This document shows positions 30,224 through 37,844 of a DNA stretch of 64,000 nt, one piece after another (within the stretch, counting starts at the first letter, position 1; each line of letters starts with the position of its first letter). The position numbers and the translations under genes were made by a program. The DNA lies in NCBI GenBank assembly GCA_913061275.1, contig CAJXSR010000012.1, positions 1 through 64,000 of the forward strand, in the 5' to 3' direction. Below the pieces are notes generated by a model. It was not told where the DNA came from. It saw nothing but the letters and a program-made list of their open reading frames with translations, and searched no databases. This stretch comes from an uncultured Paracoccaceae bacterium (GTDB taxonomy: Bacteria > Pseudomonadota > Alphaproteobacteria > Rhodobacterales > Rhodobacteraceae).

Positions 30224-30356
30224 GCCAATCTCCTGATGAAACACGTCTGATAAGGGAAACCGTAGGATAATTGAAAAATAAATCTAGTGGGAAAACCATA
30301 TATCCACAGCTTTTTTCAGCGTCCAGTTTTGGGCTAATAGGGGGGATATAACCGAA

Positions 30357-30372
30357 TGTCCCAGTTGGGACA
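30357..30372. promoter_or_regulatory. Inverted repeat TGTCCCA-GT-TGGGACA
   Basis: Perfect 7-bp arms (30357-30363, 30366-30372) around GT lie in the gap upstream of the demethylase-type oxidoreductase gene, about 134 bp before its start. The size fits a dimeric regulator operator. No regulator gene is adjacent. Confidence 0.5.
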
Positions 30373-30448
30373 GGTACTTAACATATTGATATTACTAAAT
30401 ATATGTCAAAAAAATGTAGGTAGATTGGGCTTTTACGATCTGCCCACC

Positions 30449-31156
30449 CTACCCGCGAAAGCCTTGGGCTACGACAAACTTCTCGGAACTGTCAGCGCGG
30501 CTGCTTGGTGGTTTTACATTGGCCACTTTGGTGAATTTTTCCTTCAGCAACTTTTGCAAATCACCCTCGGCACCCCCTGCCAGAACCTTGGCAACAAACG
30601 TACCGCCTTCTTCCAGCACATCAAACGCAAAATACGCGGCAGCTTCACACAAGTTTATAATGCGCAAGTGATCGGTTTGCTTATGCCCCGAACTTGATGC
30701 CGCCATATCAGACATCACAACATCAGCTTTGCCGCCAAGCCAGTCTTTGACCAGATCATCAGCCCCTTCATCCAAAAAGTCCAATACACGAATATCAGAG
30801 CCTGGAATAGGATCAACTTCTTGCAGATCAATACCCAGAATTGTGCCTATATCTTTGCTTACACGTGTTCCCAAAGCATTGATGCGCGGCACAGCCACCT
30901 GTATCCAACCCCCTGGTGCGCACCCCAAGTCAACCACACGTGCGCCTGGAACCAAAAATCTGAATTTATCGTCTAATTCCAATATCTTATAGGCCGCACG
31001 ACCACGGTAGCCGTCTTTATTGGCCCGTTGTACATACGGATCATTCAACTGGCGATCCAACCACAATGTAGATGATAACTTACGGCCCTTAGCCGTTTTT
31101 ACACGGGTTCGAAGATCACGTAAACCGCGCCCAGAACTGCCTTTTTCTTTTGCCAT
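30449..31156 (-). CDS. rlmE: 23S rRNA 2'-O-methyltransferase RlmE
   Basis: A 235-residue FtsJ-family protein that methylates U2552 of 23S rRNA. The SAM motif is [15 protein letters not shown]; the KDKE tetrad is represented by [16 protein letters not shown], and FVAKVL. A basic N-terminal extension precedes the core, as is common in alphaproteobacteria. It follows ppx by about 100 bp on the same strand. Confidence 0.94.
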   Translation of the reverse strand: MAKEKGSSGRGLRDLRTRVKTAKGRKLSSTLWLDRQLNDPYVQRANKDGYRGRAAYKILELDDKFRFLVPGARVVDLGCAPGGWIQVAVPRINALGTRVSKDIGTILGIDLQEVDPIPGSDIRVLDFLDEGADDLVKDWLGGKADVVMSDMAASSSGHKQTDHLRIINLCEAAAYFAFDVLEEGGTFVAKVLAGGAEGDLQKLLKEKFTKVANVKPPSSRADSSEKFVVAQGFRG

Positions 31157-31264
31157 AGATCAATCGCCTTAGTAACAAATGTACAGTATCAAACGATGTT
31201 AATACCAAAATTCCACATATTTTGCACTTGTTTACTCTGCTTCACAGGCCAAAGGCAATCGGCA

Positions 31265-32371
31265 TTAATTCAACCGTTTTGCGGCCATCTGGGAATACAA
31301 AATCCCTTCGCGCAAGCCGCGATCGGCAACCGTCAATTTGTCTGTAGGCCAAACCCGTAACACGCCTTGCAAAATTGCGGCACCAGACATAATCAGCTCA
31401 CATCTGTCATTCCCGATACAGGCCGCTTTACGTCGGCCTGATAAGCCTAGGCGCAAATATTCTTGGGTCACTTGCTCTACCTCAGTTGCCGTCATTGAAA
31501 CGCCATCAATTTGTGTACGCTCATAGCGCTTCAAGCCTTTGAAAGATGCGGCCACCGTTGTTACTGTGCCAGAGGTACCTACTATCTGAAAGGCATTTCG
31601 CGCAGCCGCATTTGAAAAATCTACAGGCCGTCCAAAATCCGCAACCGCGTCTTCAAATGCGCATGACATTAAAGCAAACCTAGCGCCATCCTCATCCACA
31701 TCCCGAAATTGATCATTCAAAGTCGCCACCCCTAAGGGGACAGAAATCCAATCCACAATTTGCGCACCATCTACCGAAGGTTTGTTGGTTTTTTCACAAG
31801 CAACTTTTAAATTACGCAATGCATCTGATCGCTGCTCTGGTGCCACGCCGTTTAGCTCAATCCAAGCCAGTTCAGTTGAGCCGCCGCCAATATCCAAGAC
31901 CAAAAGCTGTTCAGTTTCTGGGGCTACATGCGGGGCGCAGCTAACACAGGCAAGACGCGCCTCTTCGGCAGGGCGTATAATTTCCAACTGCAACCCGGTT
32001 CTGTCTTTTACCTGTTTGATAAAAGTTTTACCGTTACGTGCCCGCCTGCACGCTTCGGTCGCAACAAAACGCGTGTTAACAACGCCGTGTTCGTTCAATT
32101 TTTTCTTGCAAATATGCAGTGCTTGAATGGTTCGGTTTATCGCGGCTCGCGATAATGTTCCGTACTCTTCCAGCCCTTTACCCAAATGCACAGGCTTAGA
32201 AAACGCATCAATAACTTCAAATTCAGTTCCCACGGAACGCGCAATTAACATACGGCATGAATTTGTACCTAAGTCCAAGGCCGCAAATAATTCATCTTGT
32301 TTTGGTTTAGTTTTTCCATTTCGATGCTTCAAAGCAGAAAAAGCTGGATTTTTTGCGCTTTCCACTGGCAT
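31265..32371 (-). CDS. Exopolyphosphatase/pppGpp phosphohydrolase (Ppx/GppA)
   Basis: A 368-residue ASKHA-fold phosphatase. ALDLGTNSCRMLIAR is phosphate loop 1, VLDIGGGSTELAW loop 2, and IVGTSGTVTTVA the adenosine-type loop. It is of the short form (no C-terminal HD domain), so exopolyphosphatase and pppGpp hydrolase activities cannot be told apart. Upstream rlmE-ppx order is common in alphaproteobacteria. Confidence 0.88.
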   Translation of the reverse strand: MPVESAKNPAFSALKHRNGKTKPKQDELFAALDLGTNSCRMLIARSVGTEFEVIDAFSKPVHLGKGLEEYGTLSRAAINRTIQALHICKKKLNEHGVVNTRFVATEACRRARNGKTFIKQVKDRTGLQLEIIRPAEEARLACVSCAPHVAPETEQLLVLDIGGGSTELAWIELNGVAPEQRSDALRNLKVACEKTNKPSVDGAQIVDWISVPLGVATLNDQFRDVDEDGARFALMSCAFEDAVADFGRPVDFSNAAARNAFQIVGTSGTVTTVAASFKGLKRYERTQIDGVSMTATEVEQVTQEYLRLGLSGRRKAACIGNDRCELIMSGAAILQGVLRVWPTDKLTVADRGLREGILYSQMAAKRLN

Positions 32372-32509
32372 CTTGTACTCCGAATTAACTATATTAAAAC
32401 GTTACGCGCAGTCAGATTTTATTACAAGCATGATTGCACAAGCCAGAAAACATAAATCTGTCGCTTACACGATTATTGAAGTCGAAAAACGACGCTGGAA
32501 TCAACTCAA

Positions 32510-32524
32510 CACGCGTTAGGCGTG
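32510..32524 (+). promoter_or_regulatory. Leader hairpin before the one-carbon operon
   Basis: CACGC (32510-32514) pairs with GCGTG (32520-32524) across GTTAG, 19 nt before the start codon of the first one-carbon gene and just before its AAAGG site. A second small hairpin GTCG-AAAAA-CGAC lies upstream (about 32481-32493). It may affect translation; no known riboswitch consensus could be fitted. Confidence 0.3.
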
Positions 32525-32543
32525 AGACGTAAAGGAATTCAAC

Positions 32544-32843
32544 ATGCCAGATGTAACTATAGTCTATTGGCGCGACATCCCAGCACAAGTAATTGTGGGC
32601 AAAGGGCGTCGCGGTGCAAAAATTCAACTGCCCGAACGATTCGAGCAGGCGATTGATCGTTGCGCAATGAAAATCGACGCTAAAGATTCAGACGCATATC
32701 TTGCCGAATGGCGCAAAGCTGCCCCCTATGCCGTTGAAGGTGAACAAGGTGCGATTGCCAAAGATGAAGCAGACAAATTGGATGCTACTTACGACCAAGA
32801 TAAAATCAAACAGCTGATCGCTAATGACGGCTGGGAAAAGTGA
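32544..32843 (+). CDS. Small 'virulence factor' family protein (function unknown)
   Basis: A 99-residue cytoplasmic protein beginning MPDVTIVYWRDIPAQVIVG, with the basic segment GKGRRGAKIQLPERFEQAIDRCAM. It matches the family annotated in Rhodobacterales as virulence factor, a name with no biochemical basis. It leads an operon with methylene-THF reductase and methyl-THF:corrinoid methyltransferase, so it probably serves corrinoid/folate methyl transfer (inference). The start has AAAGG 8 nt upstream. No catalytic motif is visible. Confidence 0.75.
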   Translation: MPDVTIVYWRDIPAQVIVGKGRRGAKIQLPERFEQAIDRCAMKIDAKDSDAYLAEWRKAAPYAVEGEQGAIAKDEADKLDATYDQDKIKQLIANDGWEK

Positions 32844-32878
32844 CAGGGGTAATTCCCTTTTATGAAAGGTTAAAGCAA

Positions 32879-33802
32879 ATGGCTTTGCTTAAATTCGCGC
32901 GTAAAAATGATGATGTAACGGATAGCCCACATCTGGAAGCTTTCCTGCAAGGCTACTCTATAGAGGTTATGCCACGCACCGCAGAAAAAATTGAAGATTT
33001 CCGCGACCTTTTACCCAAAGGCACACGGGTTTATGTAGCCCACATCGAAGGCACACCGATTGATGATATGGTTGCAACCGCAAAACGTATCAAAAGCGAA
33101 GGCTATGATGTGATGCCACACTTCCCTGCGCGTATCATTAAAGACGAAGCTACTTTGGCTGACTGGATTGCACGCTACCAAGGCGAAGCGGATGTAAAAC
33201 AGGCCCTATTGCTTGCAGGTGGCGTTGAAAAACCGCACGGTGATTACCATTGTTCTATGCAATTACTGGAAACCGGCCTGTTTGATAAGGCTGGCTTCAC
33301 CAATCTGCATGTTGCAGGCCACCCAGAAGTTAATAAAGACATTGATCCTGATGGCGGGCGCACCAATGTAAACGAAGCTTTGTCTTGGAAACAAGAGTTT
33401 TCCAAACGCACGGATGCCAAAATGGCATTGGCAACACAGTTCTGTTTTGAAAGCGGCCCTGTGATCGAATGGGCAGACAATCTGATAGCACAAGGCATAG
33501 ATATTCCAGTGCACATCGGTATTGCTGGCCCTGCCAAATTGCAAACCATGATTAAATTCGCCATCGCTTGCGGCGTTGGCCCGTCTTTGAAGGTTCTACA
33601 AAAACGCGCCAAGGACGTAACCAAGCTGTTACTGCCATTTGAGCCAAATTCAATATTGTCTGAACTGGCTGACCATAAAGCCGCACATCCAGAGTTTAAC
33701 ATTGAAAAAGTACATTTTTTCCCGCTTGGTGGCATCAAAACCAACGCCACATGGGCCATGACTAACGGTGGCAGCGCAGCTGTTCCCGCCTCACAATCCT
33801 AA
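32879..33802 (+). CDS. Methylenetetrahydrofolate reductase family protein
   Basis: A 307-residue TIM-barrel flavoprotein of the MetF superfamily. It shows EVMPRTAEKIEDF at the start, the LLLAGGVEKPHGDYHCSMQLLE flavin region, HVAGHPEVNKD, and ATQFCFESGPVIEWAD, all as in MTHFR. In this operon it may run in the oxidative direction, turning methyl-THF into methylene-THF (inference). The ATG at 32879 is chosen for the AAAGG 9 nt upstream; a GTG at 32840 overlapping the previous gene is an alternative. Confidence 0.85.
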   Translation: MALLKFARKNDDVTDSPHLEAFLQGYSIEVMPRTAEKIEDFRDLLPKGTRVYVAHIEGTPIDDMVATAKRIKSEGYDVMPHFPARIIKDEATLADWIARYQGEADVKQALLLAGGVEKPHGDYHCSMQLLETGLFDKAGFTNLHVAGHPEVNKDIDPDGGRTNVNEALSWKQEFSKRTDAKMALATQFCFESGPVIEWADNLIAQGIDIPVHIGIAGPAKLQTMIKFAIACGVGPSLKVLQKRAKDVTKLLLPFEPNSILSELADHKAAHPEFNIEKVHFFPLGGIKTNATWAMTNGGSAAVPASQS

Positions 33803-33814
33803 AGGATACGCATA

Positions 33815-34873
33815 ATGACACGAACAATCGTTGAAAGTAAAACCAGAACCGCCATTATCGGTTTTGACCAACCGTTTTGCGTAATTGGTGAACGGATCAA
33901 CCCAACAGGTCGTAAAAAACTGGCAGCAGAGCTGGAAGCAGGCGATTTTTCTACAGTTGAAGCAGACGCGTTGGCACAGGTTGCCGCAGGTGCCACCATG
34001 CTCGATATTAACGCAGGCGTGGTTTACAATTCTAACCCAAACCCAAATGAAACAGAGCCGCCATTGATGACCAAAGTGCTGAACATGGTACAGGCTTTGG
34101 TCGATATTCCTTTGTGTATCGACAGCTCTGTTCCCGCTGCTTTGGAAGCGGGCCTTGCTGCCTGTGAAGGCCGCCCCCTACTGAATTCAGTAACAGGCGA
34201 AGAAGATCGCCTAGAAGCTATTCTGCCGTTGGTTAAAAAATACAATGTTCCCGTTGTGGCTATTTCCAATGATGACACTGGCATTTCAGAAGACCCAGAA
34301 GTACGCTTTTTGGTCGCTAAAAAAATCGTTGAACGTGCCGCAGATTTCGGCATTCCTGCCCATGACATCGTGGTTGACCCGTTGGTTATGCCAATTGGTG
34401 CGATGGGAACGGCAGGCTTGCAAGTATTTGAACTGGTTCGTAAATTGCGTAATGAGCTGGGCGTGAACACGACATGTGGTGCCTCAAACATCTCATTTGG
34501 TTTGCCAAACCGTCACGGTATCAATAATGCGTTTTTGCCAATGGCAATGGCCGCAGGCATGACATCGGCTATTATGAACCCGATCCAACTGCCTGTTACC
34601 GCAAAAGCAATGCTTGAAAAGCTAGAGGCACTTGCCGCCGCTGGCATCATTGTTCCAGGCGACATAGACCCAGAACTTTTGGCAAGCCTAACAGGTATGG
34701 GATCTACTAAAGCACGCGCTGGCTCTGAAATGATGGCAATCCGTGCGGCAAACTTCCTGACAAACAATGACCCACATGGTTCTGCTTGGATTAAAGCAAA
34801 CCGCCCACCTGTCGCTGAAGGTGCGGAAACAGGTGCGCGCAAACGCAGAGCGGGTGGTCGGCGTCGCGGCTAA
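33815..34873 (+). CDS. Methyltetrahydrofolate:corrinoid methyltransferase, MtgA/AcsE-like
   Basis: A 352-residue pterin-binding TIM-barrel protein. CVIGERINPTGRKKLAAELE and AAGATMLDINAGV are the dihydropteroate-synthase-like pterin motifs; the lids NVPVVAISNDDTG, DPLVMPIGAM and TTCGASNISFGLPNR are those of corrinoid:THF methyltransferases. It should move methyl groups between a corrinoid protein and THF. Beyond the barrel there is an unusual C-terminal tail, about GARKRRAGGRRRG. It follows the MTHFR gene after 12 bp. Confidence 0.87.
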   Translation: MTRTIVESKTRTAIIGFDQPFCVIGERINPTGRKKLAAELEAGDFSTVEADALAQVAAGATMLDINAGVVYNSNPNPNETEPPLMTKVLNMVQALVDIPLCIDSSVPAALEAGLAACEGRPLLNSVTGEEDRLEAILPLVKKYNVPVVAISNDDTGISEDPEVRFLVAKKIVERAADFGIPAHDIVVDPLVMPIGAMGTAGLQVFELVRKLRNELGVNTTCGASNISFGLPNRHGINNAFLPMAMAAGMTSAIMNPIQLPVTAKAMLEKLEALAAAGIIVPGDIDPELLASLTGMGSTKARAGSEMMAIRAANFLTNNDPHGSAWIKANRPPVAEGAETGARKRRAGGRRRG

Positions 34874-34919
34874 ACAAATCGTGTTACATTTTGTAAACAA
34901 AGCTATCTTTCCAATAAGC

Positions 34920-34952
34920 GTTGTGTCCTTCTAGGATTATGAAGGACACAAC
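34920..34952 (+). promoter_or_regulatory. Perfect 12-bp inverted repeat enclosing a start codon
   Basis: Arms 34920-34931 (GTTGTGTCCTTC) and 34941-34952 (GAAGGACACAAC) are exact complements; the 9-nt loop TAGGATTAT holds the AGGA site and the first two bases of the ATG at 34939. As RNA this hides or presents the start of the next gene; as DNA it is a large operator. It may also end the upstream one-carbon transcript. Confidence 0.6.
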
Positions 34953-35619
34953 AAATCAATCCACCACCCGTTCGGCTGTGTTGCGCACAACTTTACGGAT
35001 TTTATTCATAGTTCTAGTCGTACTTATTCTGCACAAAATGATGTCATGGACATTAAGTGTGGCAGAATTAAACCAAAACGGCCCCTTAATGGTTGGTTTC
35101 GTCTTCACCATACTAGCGACATATATCATTCTGATTTCGATCCCGTTTGTACCTGGTATCGAAATTGCCTTATCATTGATGATGCTGCGCGGCCCGGAAG
35201 TGGTAATCTGGGTCTACTTAGCGACAGTCATAGGGCTATTCTTATCTTTTTTGGCAGGACAATATCTATCCTATAAATATTTGCACAAATTATTTCATGA
35301 TCTTCAAATGAAGCGCACCTGCCAACTGCTTGAAAAGCTTCATCCTTTATCAAGAAAAGAGCGCCTGAATATAATAAAGGATAAACTTCCGATTATATTG
35401 CGCCCCTTTATTGTAGAGGGCCGTTATGTTGCCGTTGCCGCTATTTTAAACATACCCGGAAACGCACTGATAGGTGGCGGTGGCGGTATATTATTAATCG
35501 CGGGCCTATCCCGAATATTTTCCACCCTTGGTATGTTACTGACACTTATTATTGCAGTGGCCCCCGTTCCGATTGCAATTCTTGTTTTCGATATTGACCC
35601 AATGGCGTTTTTACGCTGA
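34939..35619 (+). CDS. Integral membrane protein, VTT/DedA-like
   Basis: A 226-residue polytopic protein. A first helix spans about residues 18-35; the later FVPGIEIALSLMMLRGPEVVIWVYLATVIGL and IPGNALIGGGGGILLIAGLSR segments resemble the re-entrant-loop half-sites of the VTT (SNARE-associated/DedA) superfamily, which scrambles or moves lipids. Assignment is by pattern only. The ATG lies in the loop of a perfect 12-bp hairpin with only 2 nt from AGGA, so an internal GTG at 34978 is an alternative start. Confidence 0.6.
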   Translation: MKDTTNQSTTRSAVLRTTLRILFIVLVVLILHKMMSWTLSVAELNQNGPLMVGFVFTILATYIILISIPFVPGIEIALSLMMLRGPEVVIWVYLATVIGLFLSFLAGQYLSYKYLHKLFHDLQMKRTCQLLEKLHPLSRKERLNIIKDKLPIILRPFIVEGRYVAVAAILNIPGNALIGGGGGILLIAGLSRIFSTLGMLLTLIIAVAPVPIAILVFDIDPMAFLR

Positions 35620-35632
35620 CTAAATTGAAACT

Positions 35633-35647
35633 AGAACACAGTGTTCT
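35633..35647. promoter_or_regulatory. Palindrome AGAACAC-A-GTGTTCT
   Basis: A perfect 7-bp inverted repeat around a single base, 65 bp upstream of the VOC-family gene and 14 bp after the membrane-protein stop. There is no T-run, so an operator is more likely than a terminator. Confidence 0.45.
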
Positions 35648-35712
35648 TGTGCTACTCGCTGACATTTCGCCCAAGGCATGCAAATATCAATAACACTTAA
35701 CTGGAACGAAAT

Positions 35713-36204
35713 ATGACCCAACCTTACACCATACCCACTGGAACCTCGATCGGGCATGTACACCTGAAAGTCGCAAATATTGAACGCGCATTAGAATTTT
35801 ACCAAGGTGTACTGGGCTTTGAAATCATTCACCAAAGGGGTGATGAAGCCGTCTTTATCTCTGCTGGTGGCTATCACCACCATATCGCGTTAAATACGTG
35901 GCACAGCAAAGATAAACCACCTGCCCCAAAAAACACTGCAGGGCTTTTCCACATCGCAATTCTATATCCAACGCGGTTTGATCTGTCTGTTGCTTTGAAC
36001 CGTGTGAGAAATGCAGGCATACCGATAGACGGTTCTTCAGATCACGGCGTATCCGAAGCGCTTTATATCAACCACCCAGATGGCAATGGTGTAGAGCTTT
36101 ACGTTGACCGTCCTAAATCAGATTGGCCGCGTGATAGTTCAGGAAGTATTTCGATGATAACCAGCCCTTTGGATGTTGATGCGCTGTTGAAGCTATCGCA
36201 ATAA
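35713..36204 (+). CDS. VOC-family protein (glyoxalase/extradiol dioxygenase type)
   Basis: A 163-residue protein with two beta-alpha-beta-beta-beta modules. Metal ligands are likely His in SIGHVHLKVANIERALEFYQ, His in GLFHIAIL, and Glu in GNGVELYVDRP, as in CatE-type catechol 2,3-dioxygenases and glyoxalases. The HHHIALNTW segment is typical of CatE. Substrate unknown. The stop is followed directly by a terminator hairpin. Confidence 0.82.
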   Translation: MTQPYTIPTGTSIGHVHLKVANIERALEFYQGVLGFEIIHQRGDEAVFISAGGYHHHIALNTWHSKDKPPAPKNTAGLFHIAILYPTRFDLSVALNRVRNAGIPIDGSSDHGVSEALYINHPDGNGVELYVDRPKSDWPRDSSGSISMITSPLDVDALLKLSQ

Positions 36205-36230
36205 AAAAGGGGTGCCGCTATGCACCCCTT
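36203..36230 (-). terminator. Bidirectional hairpin; strong terminator for the P460 gene
   Basis: AAGGGGTGC (36207-36215) pairs with GCACCCCTT (36222-36230) over a 6-nt loop. On the minus strand the stem is followed by a T-run (36208-36203), giving a rho-independent terminator for the cytochrome gene; on the plus strand it lies right after the VOC gene. Confidence 0.85.
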
Positions 36231-36268
36231 AGTATAATAAGATCAGGATTGGGATATCTAAATCTTAA

Positions 36269-36805
36269 TTATCTCGTAAACAGGTAATCGTCGCCATCAG
36301 CGCTTGAATGACACGCGATACAACCTTTTTCCTTACCCTTCGCAACACGGCCAGCTAGCTGCATTCCTTTTGGGTTTTTATCTAATGAACCGTCTGGCAA
36401 ATACTTTGCCCAGAACCAGTTTGCATTGTCTGCATCATAGCCATCTTCACGTTGGAACATCACTGTGATTGCACCCAGATGCTTAGCAGGATCATTTAAA
36501 ACTTGTTCAGCTTCAACACCTTCTGGCCCGTAGTTACGTTTTACTACCAAAGAACCAGTATGGCCGTTTAGGGTAGCGGTTGTGTAAAACGTCTCAAGCA
36601 TTTTTCCGTGCGGGTCTACACCTTCATAGGGAAACGTGCGAATGGCATTGTCGCCTGCAAGCTTCTCAGAGATCATTAAATCCCATAAAAGTGCCGCGTA
36701 ATCCGTTTCCATTTTTGTGCCGAATGGTTTGTCTTGGGCTGTCGCCTGAACACCTGCTACTGCGATAGCGGCCACTGTCAGTAATCCTAAATATTTTGCG
36801 CGCAT
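36269..36805 (-). CDS. Cytochrome P460-family protein
   Basis: A 178-residue periplasmic protein: signal peptide (about 1-23, ending VQATAQ), a beta-rich domain and a C-terminal CIACH haem site in KGCIACHSSADGDDYLF, the layout of cytochrome P460 and cytochrome c'-beta. P460 proteins oxidise hydroxylamine or bind NO; activity depends on a Lys-haem crosslink and an active-site Glu that cannot be judged here without alignment. It is divergent from a c-type cytochrome gene across 185 bp, a likely electron partner. Confidence 0.8.
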   Translation of the reverse strand: MRAKYLGLLTVAAIAVAGVQATAQDKPFGTKMETDYAALLWDLMISEKLAGDNAIRTFPYEGVDPHGKMLETFYTTATLNGHTGSLVVKRNYGPEGVEAEQVLNDPAKHLGAITVMFQREDGYDADNANWFWAKYLPDGSLDKNPKGMQLAGRVAKGKEKGCIACHSSADGDDYLFTR

Positions 36806-36990
36806 TATATTCTCCCTTTGGTATTATACCGTAATTTTTCATTAACTTATGAATGCACAGTAACGCTCACACAGGAAGAAGGGTAATCACGTTTCGGTAA
36901 AAATCTTGTGATCTATTGGTTAACTTTGATGATTAGACAAATAAATCATTTAAGTAAAAGATAGGCGAAACCAACGCAGGGAATATACCA

Positions 36991-37719
36991 ATGAAAATTA
37001 TCGCAACCGCAATGACAGTCTCAACGCTCATATTTGGGCAAGCAGCCCTATCGCAAGATGTGGATGCAGGTAAAAAAGTCTTTAAGAAATGCAAAGCTTG
37101 TCACAAAATCGGTGAAGGTGCCAAAAACAGCACAGGCCCTGTATTAACCAATGTTGTCGGACGTACTGCGGGCACATATGAAGGTTACAAATATTCCAAA
37201 ACCCTTAAGGCTGCAAAAGAGGCTGGTTTGGTGTGGGACACTGATAACCTAGCATCATACATAGAAAACCCAAAAAATTACATGAAAGCCCTGCTAAATA
37301 ATAAAAAAGCCAAGCCAAAAATGTCATTCAAACTTAAAGATGCCCAAAAACGTGCAGATGTAGTTGCCTATGTCGCTTCATTTTCACAACCGATGGAAGC
37401 AGAAATGCCTGCAACGCAAACTGTAGTAAAAAGCGATGTCATGGCACCAACGGGTGGGATTTGTGTGCAAAACGCCTCTAGGTCAGCTTATTTCTTTGTC
37501 GCAGAAGGTGAAAATGGCGTGCGTGTTACCAAGCAACTTGAACCAAATGAAGTGCTTTGCACACCAGAAATTCCCAATGGCACAAAGGGATCTGTCAGCG
37601 TTTTTGAAACAGAAGATCATTTTGAAGGTTGTACGCGCCTTGTGAAAGCAAACACAGTTGAACAGATGATGCGGTATTCAGAATTTGACCGCTGCTTGTG
37701 GACTTCTAACGCTGGATAA
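36991..37719 (+). CDS. c-type cytochrome with a Cys-containing C-terminal extension
   Basis: A 242-residue exported protein. After a signal peptide (about 1-22) comes a class I cytochrome c domain with CKACH and the M ligand in KPKMSFK (about residues 25-132). The remaining 100 residues form an extra domain with four Cys (GGICVQN, VLCTPE, EGCTRL, DRCLW), possibly two disulfides. It is divergent from the P460-family gene. The extension is not recognised. Confidence 0.83.
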   Translation: MKIIATAMTVSTLIFGQAALSQDVDAGKKVFKKCKACHKIGEGAKNSTGPVLTNVVGRTAGTYEGYKYSKTLKAAKEAGLVWDTDNLASYIENPKNYMKALLNNKKAKPKMSFKLKDAQKRADVVAYVASFSQPMEAEMPATQTVVKSDVMAPTGGICVQNASRSAYFFVAEGENGVRVTKQLEPNEVLCTPEIPNGTKGSVSVFETEDHFEGCTRLVKANTVEQMMRYSEFDRCLWTSNAG

Positions 37720-37844
37720 CACAAAGGTTGGTTTTACTTCGTAATTGGCGGTTAATGGTGCAATAACGGCGTAGTTTTGCCTTTTCTATCCCATAGAATA
37801 CTGCATATTGCTGATAAATACAGTTCAAGCAATGAAGTAGAAAC

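Noticed and set aside
30356-30697. A 113-codon plus-strand frame opposite rlmE
   Set aside because: Mostly antisense to rlmE, with no start signal or homology.
32430-32519. A 29-codon frame in the leader of the one-carbon operon
   Set aside because: No ribosome binding site and no recognisable run of control codons; could be chance.
32480-32543. A SAM/SAH-type riboswitch in the one-carbon leader
   Set aside because: GGCGTGAG resembles part of the Rhodobacterales motif, but the loop that should pair with the ribosome binding site is missing.
35633-35647. Match of the palindrome to the vertebrate glucocorticoid response element
   Set aside because: An identical consensus by chance; no meaning in a bacterium.
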